Assembly: GCA_900540145.1 (NCBI GenBank)
Contig: UQEW01000001.1
Coordinates: 5,756 to 69,755 of the forward strand
From: an uncultured Eubacteriales bacterium
GTDB taxonomy: Bacteria > Bacillota > Clostridia > Peptostreptococcales > Anaerovoracaceae
Direction of reading: 5' to 3'
DNA: 64,000 nt
This document shows positions 9,384 to 18,113 of this stretch, one piece after another; the first letter of the stretch is position 1; each line of letters starts with the position of its first letter. A model generated the notes under the pieces. It was not told where the DNA came from. It did not search any database and saw only the letters and a program-made list of their open reading frames with translations. The translations under genes and the position numbers were made by a program.

Positions 9384-10808
9384 CTACTCTTTGCCGCTCC
9401 AGCAATAAGTACAGAGCTTGCACGGCTCGAGACCGATAGCTTCTATTACTCCCTCCAGCGATTGAAATTCCAGGGAAGCAAAATTGAATTTCTCACATAT
9501 GGCCCTTCTTAAAGCTTGACCTCTTTCTGTATCGGAATTGCTGTACTCTTCTATGTGTTTCTGACCTTCATCGCCTTCCAGCTCTTGAATTATTCTTCTG
9601 GCCAGAAGTTCCATATCTCCTCTTCCTCTGGAGAAGTTTAAAAATTTGCATCCGTACATTATAGGCGGGCATGCTGAACGCATATGGACAGCTTTTGCGC
9701 CGTTATCATATAGAAAATCCACAGTTTCCTTAAGCTGAGTTCCTCTTACTATGGAATCGTCTACAAACAGCAGATTCTTATCTTGAATAAGCTCATGAAC
9801 CGGTATCTGCTTCATCTTGGCTACCTTGTCACGTTCTTTCTGGTTGGTCGGCATGAAGCTTCTGGGCCAAGTAGGCGTATATTTTATAAACGGTCTGGCA
9901 AAAGGCACATCGCTTTTGTTGGCATATCCTATGGCATGAGGAGTTCCCGAGTCAGGCACACCGCCTACATAGTCCAAGTCCTGAACCAGGCCTTTCTTCA
10001 TGTCTCTTTCAGCCATTATCTCGCCATTCCTGTATCGCATGGCCTCTACGTTGATTCCTTCGTAGTTGGATGTTGGATAACCGTAATATGACCATAAGAA
10101 AGCGCATATTTTCATTTCTTTGCCTGCCGGCGCCAGCTGAGTCATGCTTTCGGCCGTAAGTTCGACTATTTCTCCCGGTCCAAGCTCACAAACATCTTCA
10201 TATCCCAGCTTGGTGTATGCGAAGGACTCAAATGACACACAATAGCCCAGCTCGTCTTTGCCTATATGAACAGGTATCCTTCCGAACCTGTCTCTGGCGG
10301 CTATTATATGTCCTTCGTCTGTAAGAATTAAAATAGATGCAGTTCCTTTAATGGATTCCTGCGCATATTTGATTCCTTCCACAAAATCCCTTTTCTGACT
10401 TATAAGAGCTGCCACAAGTTCGGTATTGTTAACTTCTCCTCCCGTCATAGAATCAAAATGTCCGCCTCCCAGAGTCAAATAATCGTCTATGAGCTCTTTG
10501 GCATTGTTTATTATGCCGATTATGCATATGGCATAAGTACCGAGATGAGAACGGATGAGAAGCGGTTGGGGGTCCGAATCGCTTATACAGCCGATAGCCG
10601 ACCTTCCCTTCATCTCATCGAATATATTCTCAAATTTTGTTCTGAACGGTGAGTTCTCTATATTATGAATTTCCCTCTGAAGCCCGATCTTTTCATCGTA
10701 AGCAGCAAGGCCTCCTCTTCTGGTTCCAAGGTGCGAATGATAATCCACGCCAAAGAACACATCTACCATGCAATCTTCCTTCGAGGCAACTCCAAAAAAT
10801 CCACCCAT
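9384..10808 (-). CDS. purF: Amidophosphoribosyltransferase, variant lacking the N-terminal catalytic cysteine
   Basis: PurF makes phosphoribosylamine from PRPP, the first committed purine step. The 474-residue protein has both normal domains: an N-terminal glutaminase fold and a C-terminal phosphoribosyltransferase with the PRPP motif FVDDSIVRGT at 348-357. Cysteines that match the Bacillus-type 4Fe-4S ligands are present: Cys235, Cys380 or 387, and CKLCTYC at 463-469. The N-terminus is MGGFFGVASKEDC, so the residue aligned with the mature catalytic Cys of CGVFGI is Gly, and the HNGN oxyanion-hole motif is replaced by IIGIIN near residue 97. It therefore probably cannot use glutamine in the usual way. 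Similar MGGFFG forms exist in other anaerobes from memory. It is the only purF in the window. Confidence 0.92.
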   Translation of the reverse strand: MGGFFGVASKEDCMVDVFFGVDYHSHLGTRRGGLAAYDEKIGLQREIHNIENSPFRTKFENIFDEMKGRSAIGCISDSDPQPLLIRSHLGTYAICIIGIINNAKELIDDYLTLGGGHFDSMTGGEVNNTELVAALISQKRDFVEGIKYAQESIKGTASILILTDEGHIIAARDRFGRIPVHIGKDELGYCVSFESFAYTKLGYEDVCELGPGEIVELTAESMTQLAPAGKEMKICAFLWSYYGYPTSNYEGINVEAMRYRNGEIMAERDMKKGLVQDLDYVGGVPDSGTPHAIGYANKSDVPFARPFIKYTPTWPRSFMPTNQKERDKVAKMKQIPVHELIQDKNLLFVDDSIVRGTQLKETVDFLYDNGAKAVHMRSACPPIMYGCKFLNFSRGRGDMELLARRIIQELEGDEGQKHIEEYSNSDTERGQALRRAICEKFNFASLEFQSLEGVIEAIGLEPCKLCTYCWSGKE

Positions 10809-10877
10809 TATATTTTACATCCTCCTGTCACCTAAGCTGTCCCTTGCCTATCTTGTCTCTCGTTCTTTAACCTGAAA

Positions 10878-11564
10878 TTACGCGAAAAACAGTTCTGAAA
10901 GTGTCATAGGATCAATATATTTTCCGTCTTTGTACACTCTCATATTACCTGAGGCAATCTCATCAATAAGCATTACGTTTCCATCTTTATCATATCCGAA
11001 TTCGAACTTGATATCGTACAGAACCAGTCCTTTTTCTTTTAAATCGTCAGCCACAATCTGAGTTATGCGCTGAGTCATGGATTTTATATCTTCATACTGG
11101 CTGTCTGTCATCACGCCGAGAACCACAAGAGCATCCTTTGTTACCAGCGGATCGCCTTTTTCGTCATTCTTAAAAGTTGTTTCAACATAAGCAGGCAAAT
11201 CTGCGCCTTCTTCTATGTATTCCCCATAGCGGCGGATAAAGCTGCCTACTGCCTTATGACGGCATATTACTTCAAGACCGTGGCCGAATACCTTGGCCGG
11301 CAAAACTTCCATGGTGGTGTTTTCCAAATCAGCACTTACGTAATGAGTCTTTATTCCTGCCTGATTGATTTTCTCGAAGAAATATATTGACATGCGCAGG
11401 TTAACGTCGCCTACTCCATCGATGGTAAGTCCTATGGAATTTTCGCCCGGGTCGAAAACTCCGTCTTTTCCTGTGCAGTCATCTTTAAACTTTAAAAGAT
11501 AGTTTCCGTTGTCCAGCTCGAATACATTTTTTGTCTTTCCTGTGTAAACCAATTTGTTTTCCAT
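10878..11564 (-). CDS. purC: SAICAR synthetase
   Basis: PurC condenses CAIR with aspartate using ATP, step 7. The frame could extend upstream to 11720, but the ATG at 11564 ([15 protein letters not shown]) has an AAGGAGA site 7 bases before it and gives the family start, so I use it; the product is 228 residues. The glycine-rich nucleotide-binding N-terminus [10 protein letters not shown], the segment [14 protein letters not shown], the [16 protein letters not shown] block and the [11 protein letters not shown] substrate-binding block near the C-terminus are all present. It follows purE by 64 bases. Confidence 0.96.
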   Translation of the reverse strand: MENKLVYTGKTKNVFELDNGNYLLKFKDDCTGKDGVFDPGENSIGLTIDGVGDVNLRMSIYFFEKINQAGIKTHYVSADLENTTMEVLPAKVFGHGLEVICRHKAVGSFIRRYGEYIEEGADLPAYVETTFKNDEKGDPLVTKDALVVLGVMTDSQYEDIKSMTQRITQIVADDLKEKGLVLYDIKFEFGYDKDGNVMLIDEIASGNMRVYKDGKYIDPMTLSELFFA

Positions 11565-11628
11565 AATCTTTTCTCCTTGTCGCAAATAAATATTATATAA
11601 AATTTTTGATATGTCGCCTTTAATCTGA

Positions 11629-12117
11629 CTAAAACCTTGCAGAAATATCTGCATCCTTTTCCAGAACCTTTTTAGCGTCGGCATCTCTCTTGGCCTGAAG
11701 TCTTGCTGCCAGTTCTTCATCTTCTATAGCCAGCATCTGGCATGAAAGCAAAGCGGCATTGACTGCTCCGTCTATGGCAACTGTAGCTACAGGAATTCCC
11801 GAAGGCATCTGAACAGTTGAAAGCAATGCGTCAATGCCGTCTAAAGTCGAAGATTTTACAGGTACGCCTATTACGGGAAGGCATGTGCCTGCTGCAAGAG
11901 AGCCTGCCAGATGAGCAGCTTTTCCGGCAAAAGCTATGATCGCGCCAAACCCTTTTTCTCTGGCGGTGCGAGCAAATTCAGCAGCCTCCTTAGGAGTTCT
12001 GTGTGCAGAATAAACATGTACTTCAAAAGGTACTCCCAGTTCTTTCAATGTATCCGCCGCTTTTTCAGCAACAGCCAGGTCACTGTCAGAACCCATTACG
12101 ATTCCAATCTTTTTCAT
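11629..12117 (-). CDS. purE: 5-(carboxyamino)imidazole ribonucleotide mutase / AIR carboxylase
   Basis: PurE forms CAIR. The 162-residue protein has the N-terminal [29 protein letters not shown] and [16 protein letters not shown] blocks, and [20 protein letters not shown], which place it nearer the bacterial class I enzymes with a conserved His in AAHL. No purK is found in this operon, so either purK lies elsewhere or this enzyme acts directly on AIR and CO2; the sequence alone does not decide. It is the first gene after the ZTP riboswitch terminator. Confidence 0.95.
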   Translation of the reverse strand: MKKIGIVMGSDSDLAVAEKAADTLKELGVPFEVHVYSAHRTPKEAAEFARTAREKGFGAIIAFAGKAAHLAGSLAAGTCLPVIGVPVKSSTLDGIDALLSTVQMPSGIPVATVAIDGAVNAALLSCQMLAIEDEELAARLQAKRDADAKKVLEKDADISARF

Positions 12118-12180
12118 CTTTTATCCTCCAAGAATGTCAGTAGAATATATCTTTATATATTAGGCCTTGGGCCATTCAAC

Positions 12181-12227
12181 AAAAAAAGGGTATATTCGTC
12201 CCTCTTTTGCAAGGAACAAATACACCC
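12181..12227 (-). terminator. Intrinsic terminator of the ZTP riboswitch
   Basis: On the minus strand GGGTGTATTTGTTCCTT pairs with AGGGACGAATATACCC through a 5-base loop to give a stem of about 17 pairs, followed at once by seven T. The first bases of the stem (GGGT) are also the last bases of the riboswitch core CCGTCTGGGT, so aptamer and terminator are mutually exclusive. It lies about 60 bases before purE. Confidence 0.92.
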
Positions 12228-12300
12228 AGACGGTCGGCTATCTAAGCTTTCTGCTTCCTTGCGGTTATCCGCGTCTTCCGTCAGTCACAAAAAGCTGCCT
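12222..12300 (-). ncRNA. ZTP riboswitch (pfl motif) controlling the purine operon
   Basis: On the minus strand the 5' half GTGACTGACGG is followed by the hairpin GCGG-ATAA-CCGC and AAGGAAGC. After a short linker comes the 3' half GCCGACCGTCTGGGT. This is the order and much of the consensus of the ZTP/ZMP-sensing pfl riboswitch. The pseudoknot pairs GACGG with CCGTC, a changed but still complementary version of the common GGCGG/CCGCC, which supports a real RNA. When ZMP/ZTP accumulates in 10-formyl-folate shortage, the aptamer would block the overlapping terminator and turn on purE and the genes after it. Confidence 0.93.
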
Positions 12301-12309
12301 TGTGATTTC

Positions 12310-12339
12310 ATTATACCAACATAACAAAAACATTGTCAA
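12310..12339 (-). promoter_or_regulatory. Sigma-A promoter of the purine operon
   Basis: On the minus strand TTGACA (12334-12339) and TATAAT (12310-12315) are both perfect consensus with an 18-base spacer. The start of transcription would fall a few bases before the ZTP riboswitch. Confidence 0.9.
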
Positions 12340-12343
12340 GAAA

Positions 12344-12388
12344 AACAGCAGCTCTCCCCTTGTAATTTCTCTCGGGGAAAGCCGCCGT
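12344..12388 (-). terminator. Intrinsic terminator after sstT
   Basis: On the minus strand ACGGCGGCTTTCCCC pairs fully with GGGGAGAGCTGCTGT (15 pairs including G-T wobbles) and is followed by a T run. It ends the yeiH-like/aldo-keto reductase/sstT transcript just before the purine promoter. Confidence 0.9.
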
Positions 12389-12433
12389 TCATATTCAAAG
12401 TCTTGTATTGTATCTTCCGCTTAATTGAAATTC

Positions 12434-13663
12434 TTACTCTTGAACCTTCTGTCCTTTCTGTCTTCCGGCGCCTATATCAGCTGCCGCCGTAAATAACACG
12501 TCTGTAGAAGAGTTAAGCGCTGTCTCGCATGAATCCTGAATAACTCCAATTATGAATCCCACGCCTACAACTTGCATAGCGATATCGTTAGGAATTCCAA
12601 ACAGAGAACATGCCAGCGGTATCAACAGCAGCGAACCTCCGGCAACTCCTGACGCACCGCAGGCTCCTATGGCAGAAACCACGCATAGCAGTATCGCCAT
12701 ACCAAGATCTACAGAAATACCCAGGGTGTTAGCAGCTGCCAAAGTAAGCACGGAGATGGTCACCGCAGCGCCTTCCATGTTAATGGTAGCGCCGAGAGGA
12801 ATTGATATAGAATAAGTATCCTTATCTAATTTCAGTTCTTCGCATAGTTTCATATTAACCGGAATGTTGGCTGCAGAACTTCTGGTGAAGAAGGCGGTTA
12901 TGCCACTGTCCTTCAGGCACTTGAAAACGAGCGGATAAGGATTCCTTCGAATCTTAATAAACACCAGCAGTGGATTGACTATAAGCGCATCAAACAGCAT
13001 CGTGCATACTAAAAGTAAAATAATCATTCCGTATCCCAATAAAGTTGAAAGTCCGCTGGTTGCTATGGAATTAAATACAAGTCCCATAACGCCCAGAGGC
13101 GCCAATTTTATTACCCATCTTACAGCTTTAGATACGGCTTCAGCTATGTCAGCTAAAACGTTTTTAGTAGCATCAGAAGCATGTCTCAAAGCTATTCCAA
13201 GAACTATGGCCCAAGCCAATATTCCTATGTAGTTGGCGTTGAGTATGGCATCTACAGGATTGGATACTATGCTGAATATCAAATTTCCAAGGACTTCTCC
13301 GATTCCTCCCGGAGGCGCCACATCTTCAGAGCCGGTAGGAAGAGTGAGTTCCATCTTAAATATGAAACTGGCTATAACAGCTATCGTACCTGCTAAAAAC
13401 GTTCCCAAAAGATATAAAACTATAATCGCTTTCATATTGGTCTTTTGTCCGGCCCTATGCTGAGATATGGCAGACATAACCAAAAATAACACCAATACCG
13501 GCGCGATGGCTTTTAACGCTCCTACAAACAAGTCACCTAAGACCGTTATGCCTGACAGCTGTTTTGGAAACGCCAACGCCAGTATTATTCCTACTATAAG
13601 ACCTATAATAATTTGTTTTACAAGGCTTATCTTGTTCCAACGAATAAGTAAATTTTTCAGCAT
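12434..13663 (-). CDS. sstT: Serine/threonine:Na+ symporter
   Basis: This membrane protein of 409 residues belongs to the dicarboxylate/amino acid:cation symporter family and matches SstT, which imports serine and threonine with sodium. Diagnostic segments are [21 protein letters not shown] (the serine-rich re-entrant loop region) and [18 protein letters not shown], plus [19 protein letters not shown] near the end. About eight or nine hydrophobic helices are visible. The ATG at 13663 is chosen because GAGGAG lies 9 bases upstream; an upstream extension by 9 codons is less likely. It follows the aldo/keto reductase by 36 bases. Confidence 0.93.
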   Translation of the reverse strand: MLKNLLIRWNKISLVKQIIIGLIVGIILALAFPKQLSGITVLGDLFVGALKAIAPVLVLFLVMSAISQHRAGQKTNMKAIIVLYLLGTFLAGTIAVIASFIFKMELTLPTGSEDVAPPGGIGEVLGNLIFSIVSNPVDAILNANYIGILAWAIVLGIALRHASDATKNVLADIAEAVSKAVRWVIKLAPLGVMGLVFNSIATSGLSTLLGYGMIILLLVCTMLFDALIVNPLLVFIKIRRNPYPLVFKCLKDSGITAFFTRSSAANIPVNMKLCEELKLDKDTYSISIPLGATINMEGAAVTISVLTLAAANTLGISVDLGMAILLCVVSAIGACGASGVAGGSLLLIPLACSLFGIPNDIAMQVVGVGFIIGVIQDSCETALNSSTDVLFTAAADIGAGRQKGQKVQE

Positions 13664-13699
13664 TATTTTTCTCCTCTTCTCATTTTGCATTTTAATTTA

Positions 13700-14731
13700 C
13701 TAAGAATTAACATCAATCTCGCCGGTCAATATCCTCTTGTAGTCTTCATAATTTCTTTTCAGCAAGTCAGGCACCTTAAGCTCATAAGGGCATTTTTGCA
13801 TGCACTGACCGCATTCAACACACCTTTCGATTTTTTTCATTTCCTCCTTCCAAGTTTCACTCAGGTATGCTGATGATGGCGCACGGCGCAGCATCAACGA
13901 CATCCTGGCGCATTGATTTATGATTATGCCTTGAGGGCACGGCATGCAATAACCGCATCCGCGGCAAAAATCACCATCCAGTTCCTTTTTATCTGCTTCA
14001 ATTATGCTTATTATCTCATCGTTCATCACCGGCGTATCTTCCATGCATGAAAGCCACTCCGAAATTTCCTTTTCTCTCTGCACGCCCCATATCGGCAACA
14101 CGTTATCGAACTGAGAAATGAAAGCATAAGCGGCCTTATAATTATCTATCAGACCTCCTGCCAGCGCTTTCATGGCTATAAAGCCCATTTCCTTCTCCTT
14201 GCACATCTCCACCAGGTTCTTTTCGCGTTCTCCGGAAAGATAACTGAAAGGAAACTGCATGGTGGCATACAGTCCTGATTTTATGCACTCTTCCGCTACG
14301 CCTACCTTGTGGCACGTGATTCCTATATTCCTTATCATTCCCTGCCGTTTAAAGTCTTCCATAAGCTCATACATGCCGCTTCCGTCTCCGGGCGCTATGC
14401 ATCTGCCGGCCAGGTGAAATTGGTATAAATCCACATAATCTGTCTTAAGATTTTTAAGAGACGTCTCCAGCTGGATTTTCATATCTTCTGTGTTGCCAGC
14501 CATAGTCTTAGTGGCAATAAATATGCGATTTCTCACATCTGAAAGCGCCATTCCTATCTTCTTTTCACTGTCTGTATAAGCTCTAGCAGTATCAAAGAAA
14601 GTTATGCCTCCTTCGTAAGCCCGGCGAAGAATCTTTATGGCAGTTTCATCATCGCATCTCTGAATAGGCAAAGCTCCGAATCCGTTCTGCGGAGTAACTA
14701 TGCCCGTTTTTCCCAATGTTACCATTCTCAT
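13700..14731 (-). CDS. Aldo/keto reductase with C-terminal 4Fe-4S motifs
   Basis: The 343-residue protein has an aldo/keto reductase barrel (FFDTARAYTDSEKKIG near residue 45, FIATKTMAG, DLYQFHLAG) and then two cysteine clusters, CRGCGYCMPCPQGI and CVECGQCMQKCPYEL, which should bind iron-sulfur centres. Such fused reductases are common in Clostridia and their substrates are mostly unknown. GGAGGT lies 7 bases before the ATG. It is 40 bases after the YeiH-like gene and 36 before sstT, so it belongs to that operon. The neighbours do not reveal its substrate. Confidence 0.9.
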   Translation of the reverse strand: MRMVTLGKTGIVTPQNGFGALPIQRCDDETAIKILRRAYEGGITFFDTARAYTDSEKKIGMALSDVRNRIFIATKTMAGNTEDMKIQLETSLKNLKTDYVDLYQFHLAGRCIAPGDGSGMYELMEDFKRQGMIRNIGITCHKVGVAEECIKSGLYATMQFPFSYLSGEREKNLVEMCKEKEMGFIAMKALAGGLIDNYKAAYAFISQFDNVLPIWGVQREKEISEWLSCMEDTPVMNDEIISIIEADKKELDGDFCRGCGYCMPCPQGIIINQCARMSLMLRRAPSSAYLSETWKEEMKKIERCVECGQCMQKCPYELKVPDLLKRNYEDYKRILTGEIDVNS

Positions 14732-14771
14732 TTTTTGTACCTCCGGTCATCTTGATGATGATAGATAACAA

Positions 14772-15803
14772 TTACCATATGCCCATGAAATGCTGCACAG
14801 CCAGACTGGTGAAAGTTATCCCAAGCCAGCAGCAAGCTCCCATGAAAAGCGGTTTGCCGCCTGTTTTAATAAGCTTTACTATATCCGTATTGAGGCCTAT
14901 GGCCGCCATAGCCATGACTATAAAAAACTTGCTCAAGTCTTTTAAAGGCGAAAATACCGATGAATCTACGCCTGCTGCAGTTGCAATTGTGGTAATCAGC
15001 GACGCAGCTATAAAATATAATATAAAGAAAGGAAAGATCTTCTTCAAGCTTACTTTCTTATTTTCTTCGTTTTTATTCTTTCTGGTCGTCATAAACGCTA
15101 AAACCAAAGTTATAGGTATTATGGCCAGAGTCCTGGTCAGCTTGACGGTTACAGCTTTATCCAGCGTGGCGCTTCCCAAATTCCACATGCTGTCCCACGT
15201 GGAAGCCGCAGCAGTAACCGAAGACGTATCGTTGACCGCTGTGCCGGCAAAGATTCCGAAGGCCTCGCCGGAAGTGGTATCAAACCCTATGAAACTGCCC
15301 ATAGTGGGGAATATCACTGCTGCCAGAACATTAAAGAAAAAGATAACGGAAATAGCCTGCGCCACCTCCTCATCATCGGCATTTATAACCGGAGCGGTAG
15401 CAGCTATGGCCGATCCTCCGCATATGGAAGACCCTACTCCCACCAATGTGGATATGTTGGAAGGTATCTTCATCCACTTATGTAACAGAAAAGCTATTAT
15501 GAGAGAAACAGCTATCGTGCAAATTATTATTGGCAATGATTGTTTGCCGGTCTCCAGAACTACATTTAAGTCAAGCCCGAAACCTAAAAGAATGACTGCC
15601 CATTGAAGAATTTTTTTCGAAGTAAACTTTATTCCTGTGTCAAAGGCTCCCTTTTCTTTGAAAAATACTGTTATTACCATTCCCAGCAAAATGGCGATAA
15701 CAGGTCCTCCTACCACGGGAGCCAGCTTTCCCAGAAGCCAAGCCGGGACAGCTATGGCGAGGCAAAGTATTATGCCCTTTAAATTCTTATTGACAAAATC
15801 CAT
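14772..15803 (-). CDS. YeiH/UPF0324 family putative sulfate exporter
   Basis: This 343-residue integral membrane protein has about ten hydrophobic segments and the UPF0324 signature regions [40 protein letters not shown] and [14 protein letters not shown]. The family is annotated as putative sulfate or anion exporters, but substrate evidence is thin. AAGGAG precedes the ATG by 4 bases. It is the first gene of the three-gene unit that ends with sstT and has its own promoter. Confidence 0.88.
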   Translation of the reverse strand: MDFVNKNLKGIILCLAIAVPAWLLGKLAPVVGGPVIAILLGMVITVFFKEKGAFDTGIKFTSKKILQWAVILLGFGLDLNVVLETGKQSLPIIICTIAVSLIIAFLLHKWMKIPSNISTLVGVGSSICGGSAIAATAPVINADDEEVAQAISVIFFFNVLAAVIFPTMGSFIGFDTTSGEAFGIFAGTAVNDTSSVTAAASTWDSMWNLGSATLDKAVTVKLTRTLAIIPITLVLAFMTTRKNKNEENKKVSLKKIFPFFILYFIAASLITTIATAAGVDSSVFSPLKDLSKFFIVMAMAAIGLNTDIVKLIKTGGKPLFMGACCWLGITFTSLAVQHFMGIW

Positions 15804-15839
15804 ATAACTCCTTATCTTTTGTCTTTTTTATCCCTCTAA

Positions 15840-15872
15840 AGAGGCTTCGTCTGATAACCAGGCGAAGCCTCT
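15840..15872 (-). other. Stable hairpin in the YeiH-like leader
   Basis: AGAGGCTTCG and CGAAGCCTCT form a 10-pair stem with a short extension. It lies in the roughly 100-base leader of the YeiH-like gene, where no strong T run follows. It may be a weak terminator for the gene upstream or a leader structure; I cannot match it to a known riboswitch. Confidence 0.6.
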
Positions 15873-15909
15873 CCATTCGATGACAAGATTTTATTTTTTG
15901 TTTTTTAAT

Positions 15910-15938
15910 ATTATACTCAATATCGGGCAGATTTTCAA
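15910..15938 (-). promoter_or_regulatory. Sigma-A promoter of the YeiH-like gene
   Basis: On the minus strand TTGAAA (15933-15938), a 17-base spacer and TATAAT (15910-15915). It lies between the cytidylate-kinase-like stop and the leader hairpin. Confidence 0.75.
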
Positions 15939-15954
15939 TCTCAATTAATATTCA

Positions 15955-16572
15955 TTATATGAGATCTTCCATTACCTTTAAATACTCAACGATAATTTTG
16001 GCACATTGGTCTATGGTCATGAGACTGGTATTTAAACACAAATCGTAATTCCTGGCGTCGTTCCATTCTCTTCCGGTATAATATCTGTTATACTGTGCCC
16101 TTTCCTTGTCAGTTTTCTCAATCATGCGCCGTGCTTCATCTTCATCTACGCCATCCTTTTCTTTTACTCTTTCTATGCATTGAGCCATATCGGCATAGAC
16201 AAATACCTTTATCACATTCCGCTCATCTTTAAGCACATGATGGGCGCATCTTCCTACGATTATGCAAGGTTCGCCCTTCTCATGCAGTTGCTTTATTATC
16301 TTTGCCTGCATATTGAACAAATTTTCTCTGGAAAGAAATTCGCTGCTGTCCGGCGAGGCAATCTCGCGAGAAGTGTATTTTTTAAATCCCAAGCCTCTTG
16401 GCTTCTCATCGGCCAGATTGAACAAAGCTTCATTAATACCTGTGTCCTCTGAAGCCTTACGTATGAGGTCTCTATCATAATATTTTATACCCAGCTGCTT
16501 AGCAAGCGTTTTGGCAACCGTCTTGCCGCCGCTGCCATACCCTCTTGATATGGTAATCACGAAACTTTTCAT
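15955..16572 (-). CDS. Cytidylate kinase-like family protein
   Basis: The 205-residue protein starts MKSFVITISRGYGSGGKTVA, with a P-loop at residues 9-17, followed by GIKYYDRDLI and CIIVGRCAHHVL. This is the cytidylate-kinase-like Pfam family, related to but distinct from Cmk, and its substrate is not known. It lies 47 bases after livF without a visible terminator, so it may be read from the liv transcript. No functional tie to amino acid transport is evident. Confidence 0.88.
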   Translation of the reverse strand: MKSFVITISRGYGSGGKTVAKTLAKQLGIKYYDRDLIRKASEDTGINEALFNLADEKPRGLGFKKYTSREIASPDSSEFLSRENLFNMQAKIIKQLHEKGEPCIIVGRCAHHVLKDERNVIKVFVYADMAQCIERVKEKDGVDEDEARRMIEKTDKERAQYNRYYTGREWNDARNYDLCLNTSLMTIDQCAKIIVEYLKVMEDLI

Positions 16573-16619
16573 AACATATCTCCTATTTTAGCTCATTTTT
16601 CTAAGGTCCTTTTTTTAAA

Positions 16620-17330
16620 TTATTCCCCCAGGTAAGCTTTTTTGACAGACTCATCATTCATAAGTTCCTTAGCATCGCCGCTTAAAACGATTTTCCCTGT
16701 TTCAAGCACGTAAGCCCTGTCAGCGATGGCAAGAGCCTTTTTGGCATTCTGCTCTACCAAAAGTACTGTAGTGCCGCTGGCCTTAATTTCTTCTATTATT
16801 TTAAATACTTCTGTCACAAACAATGGTGACAGTCCCATAGAAGGTTCATCCATCAGAATTATTTTAGGGTTAGACATAAGAGCTCTGCCCATGGCCAGCA
16901 TTTGTTGTTCACCGCCAGATAATGTTCCTGCTATCTGTTTTTTTCGTTCTTCAAGCCTTGGGAATTTTTCGTATACCTTATTAAGACTTTCTTCTACGGC
17001 TTTCTTGTCTTTCCTTGTAAATGCACCAAGGGTTAAATTCTTATATACCGTCAGCTGTTGGAAAATCCTTCTTCCTTCCGGAACATGAGCCATGCCCATT
17101 TCTACAATTTTGTGAGGAGCTAATTTGAGTATGTCTGTTCCTTCAAACATCACGCTCCCCGATTTTGCCTTGAGTAATCCCGTAATAGTTTGAAGTGTGG
17201 TTGTTTTACCGGCTCCATTGGCCCCTATCAAAGCTATAACTTCTCCCTGGTTTACGTCAAAAGAAATCTTTTTTATAGCGTTGATAGCGCCGTAATTGAC
17301 CTCTAGGTCTCTTATTTCAAGCATTGCCAT
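16620..17330 (-). CDS. livF: Branched-chain amino acid ABC transporter ATPase LivF
   Basis: One of the two ATPases of the Liv importer. The 236-residue protein has Walker A GANGAGKTTT near residue 37, the signature TLSGGEQQMLAMGRAL, and Walker B ILMDEPSMGLSP, with the LivF-type ending VEQNAKKALAIADRAYVLETGKIVLSG. I place the start at ATG 17330; a GTG at 17351 and a TTG at 17336 are in frame, and AAAGGAG lies about 11 bases before the ATG. It follows livG by 20 bases. Confidence 0.95.
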   Translation of the reverse strand: MAMLEIRDLEVNYGAINAIKKISFDVNQGEVIALIGANGAGKTTTLQTITGLLKAKSGSVMFEGTDILKLAPHKIVEMGMAHVPEGRRIFQQLTVYKNLTLGAFTRKDKKAVEESLNKVYEKFPRLEERKKQIAGTLSGGEQQMLAMGRALMSNPKIILMDEPSMGLSPLFVTEVFKIIEEIKASGTTVLLVEQNAKKALAIADRAYVLETGKIVLSGDAKELMNDESVKKAYLGE

Positions 17331-17350
17331 CTTCAATCGATCTCCTTTCA

Positions 17351-18112
17351 CTATTCTCCCAGATATGCTTTGATAACTTCTGGATCTTTAAGTACTTGGC
17401 TGGTCTTTCCCTGAGCTAAAACAGTACCAAAATTAAGCACGGTTAATTCTTCACAAATACCGGATACGAGTCTCATATCATGCTCGATGAGCAATATGGT
17501 CATATCAAAATTATCTCTTACAAATTTTATAGTATCCATGAGCTCTTGAGTTTCATTAGGATTCATTCCTGCCGCCGGCTCATCCAAAAGCAAAAGTTTA
17601 GGCGACGTAGCCAATGCTCTGGCTATCTCCAGTTTTCTCTGTTTTCCATACGGCAAATTGGAAGACAGCCGGTCTTTTTCTTCTGACAGACCGAATACTT
17701 CCAGCAATTCCAACGCCTTTTCATCCATCTGCTTTTCTGTCTTAAAAAAGGAAGGCAATCTGAAAATTCCGGAAGCGGTTGAATATTTATAATCGTTATG
17801 AAGTCCTACTTTGACATTATCCAATACGCTCATCTGCTTAAACAACCTTATATTCTGGAAAGTTCTTGCTATTCCCTTTTTATTTATTTCTATTGTGCTG
17901 TGTCCTGTGAGTTTTTCACCGTCAAGGAAAAAATTCCCGCTGGTAGGTTTATATACTCCCGTCAACAAATTGAACACGGTTGTCTTGCCGGCTCCGTTGG
18001 GGCCTATCATTCCATAAAGCTGTCCTTTATTTATCTTAAGGTCAAGCCCATCGACAGCTTTTAATCCTCCAAAGGAGATACCTAAATTTTTTGTTTCAAG
18101 CATCACTGTCAT
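17351..18112 (-). CDS. livG: Branched-chain amino acid ABC transporter ATPase LivG
   Basis: The second Liv ATPase, 253 residues. Walker A GPNGAGKTTVF is near residue 37, the long LivG insertion FLDGEKLTGHSTIEINKKG follows, and the signature region reads LPYGKQRKLEIARAL, with Walker B LLLDEPAAGMNP. These variants of the usual LSGGQ are typical of LivG. Its start is one base from the livM stop, which suggests coupled translation. Confidence 0.96.
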   Translation of the reverse strand: MTVMLETKNLGISFGGLKAVDGLDLKINKGQLYGMIGPNGAGKTTVFNLLTGVYKPTSGNFFLDGEKLTGHSTIEINKKGIARTFQNIRLFKQMSVLDNVKVGLHNDYKYSTASGIFRLPSFFKTEKQMDEKALELLEVFGLSEEKDRLSSNLPYGKQRKLEIARALATSPKLLLLDEPAAGMNPNETQELMDTIKFVRDNFDMTILLIEHDMRLVSGICEELTVLNFGTVLAQGKTSQVLKDPEVIKAYLGE

Positions 18113-18113
18113 A

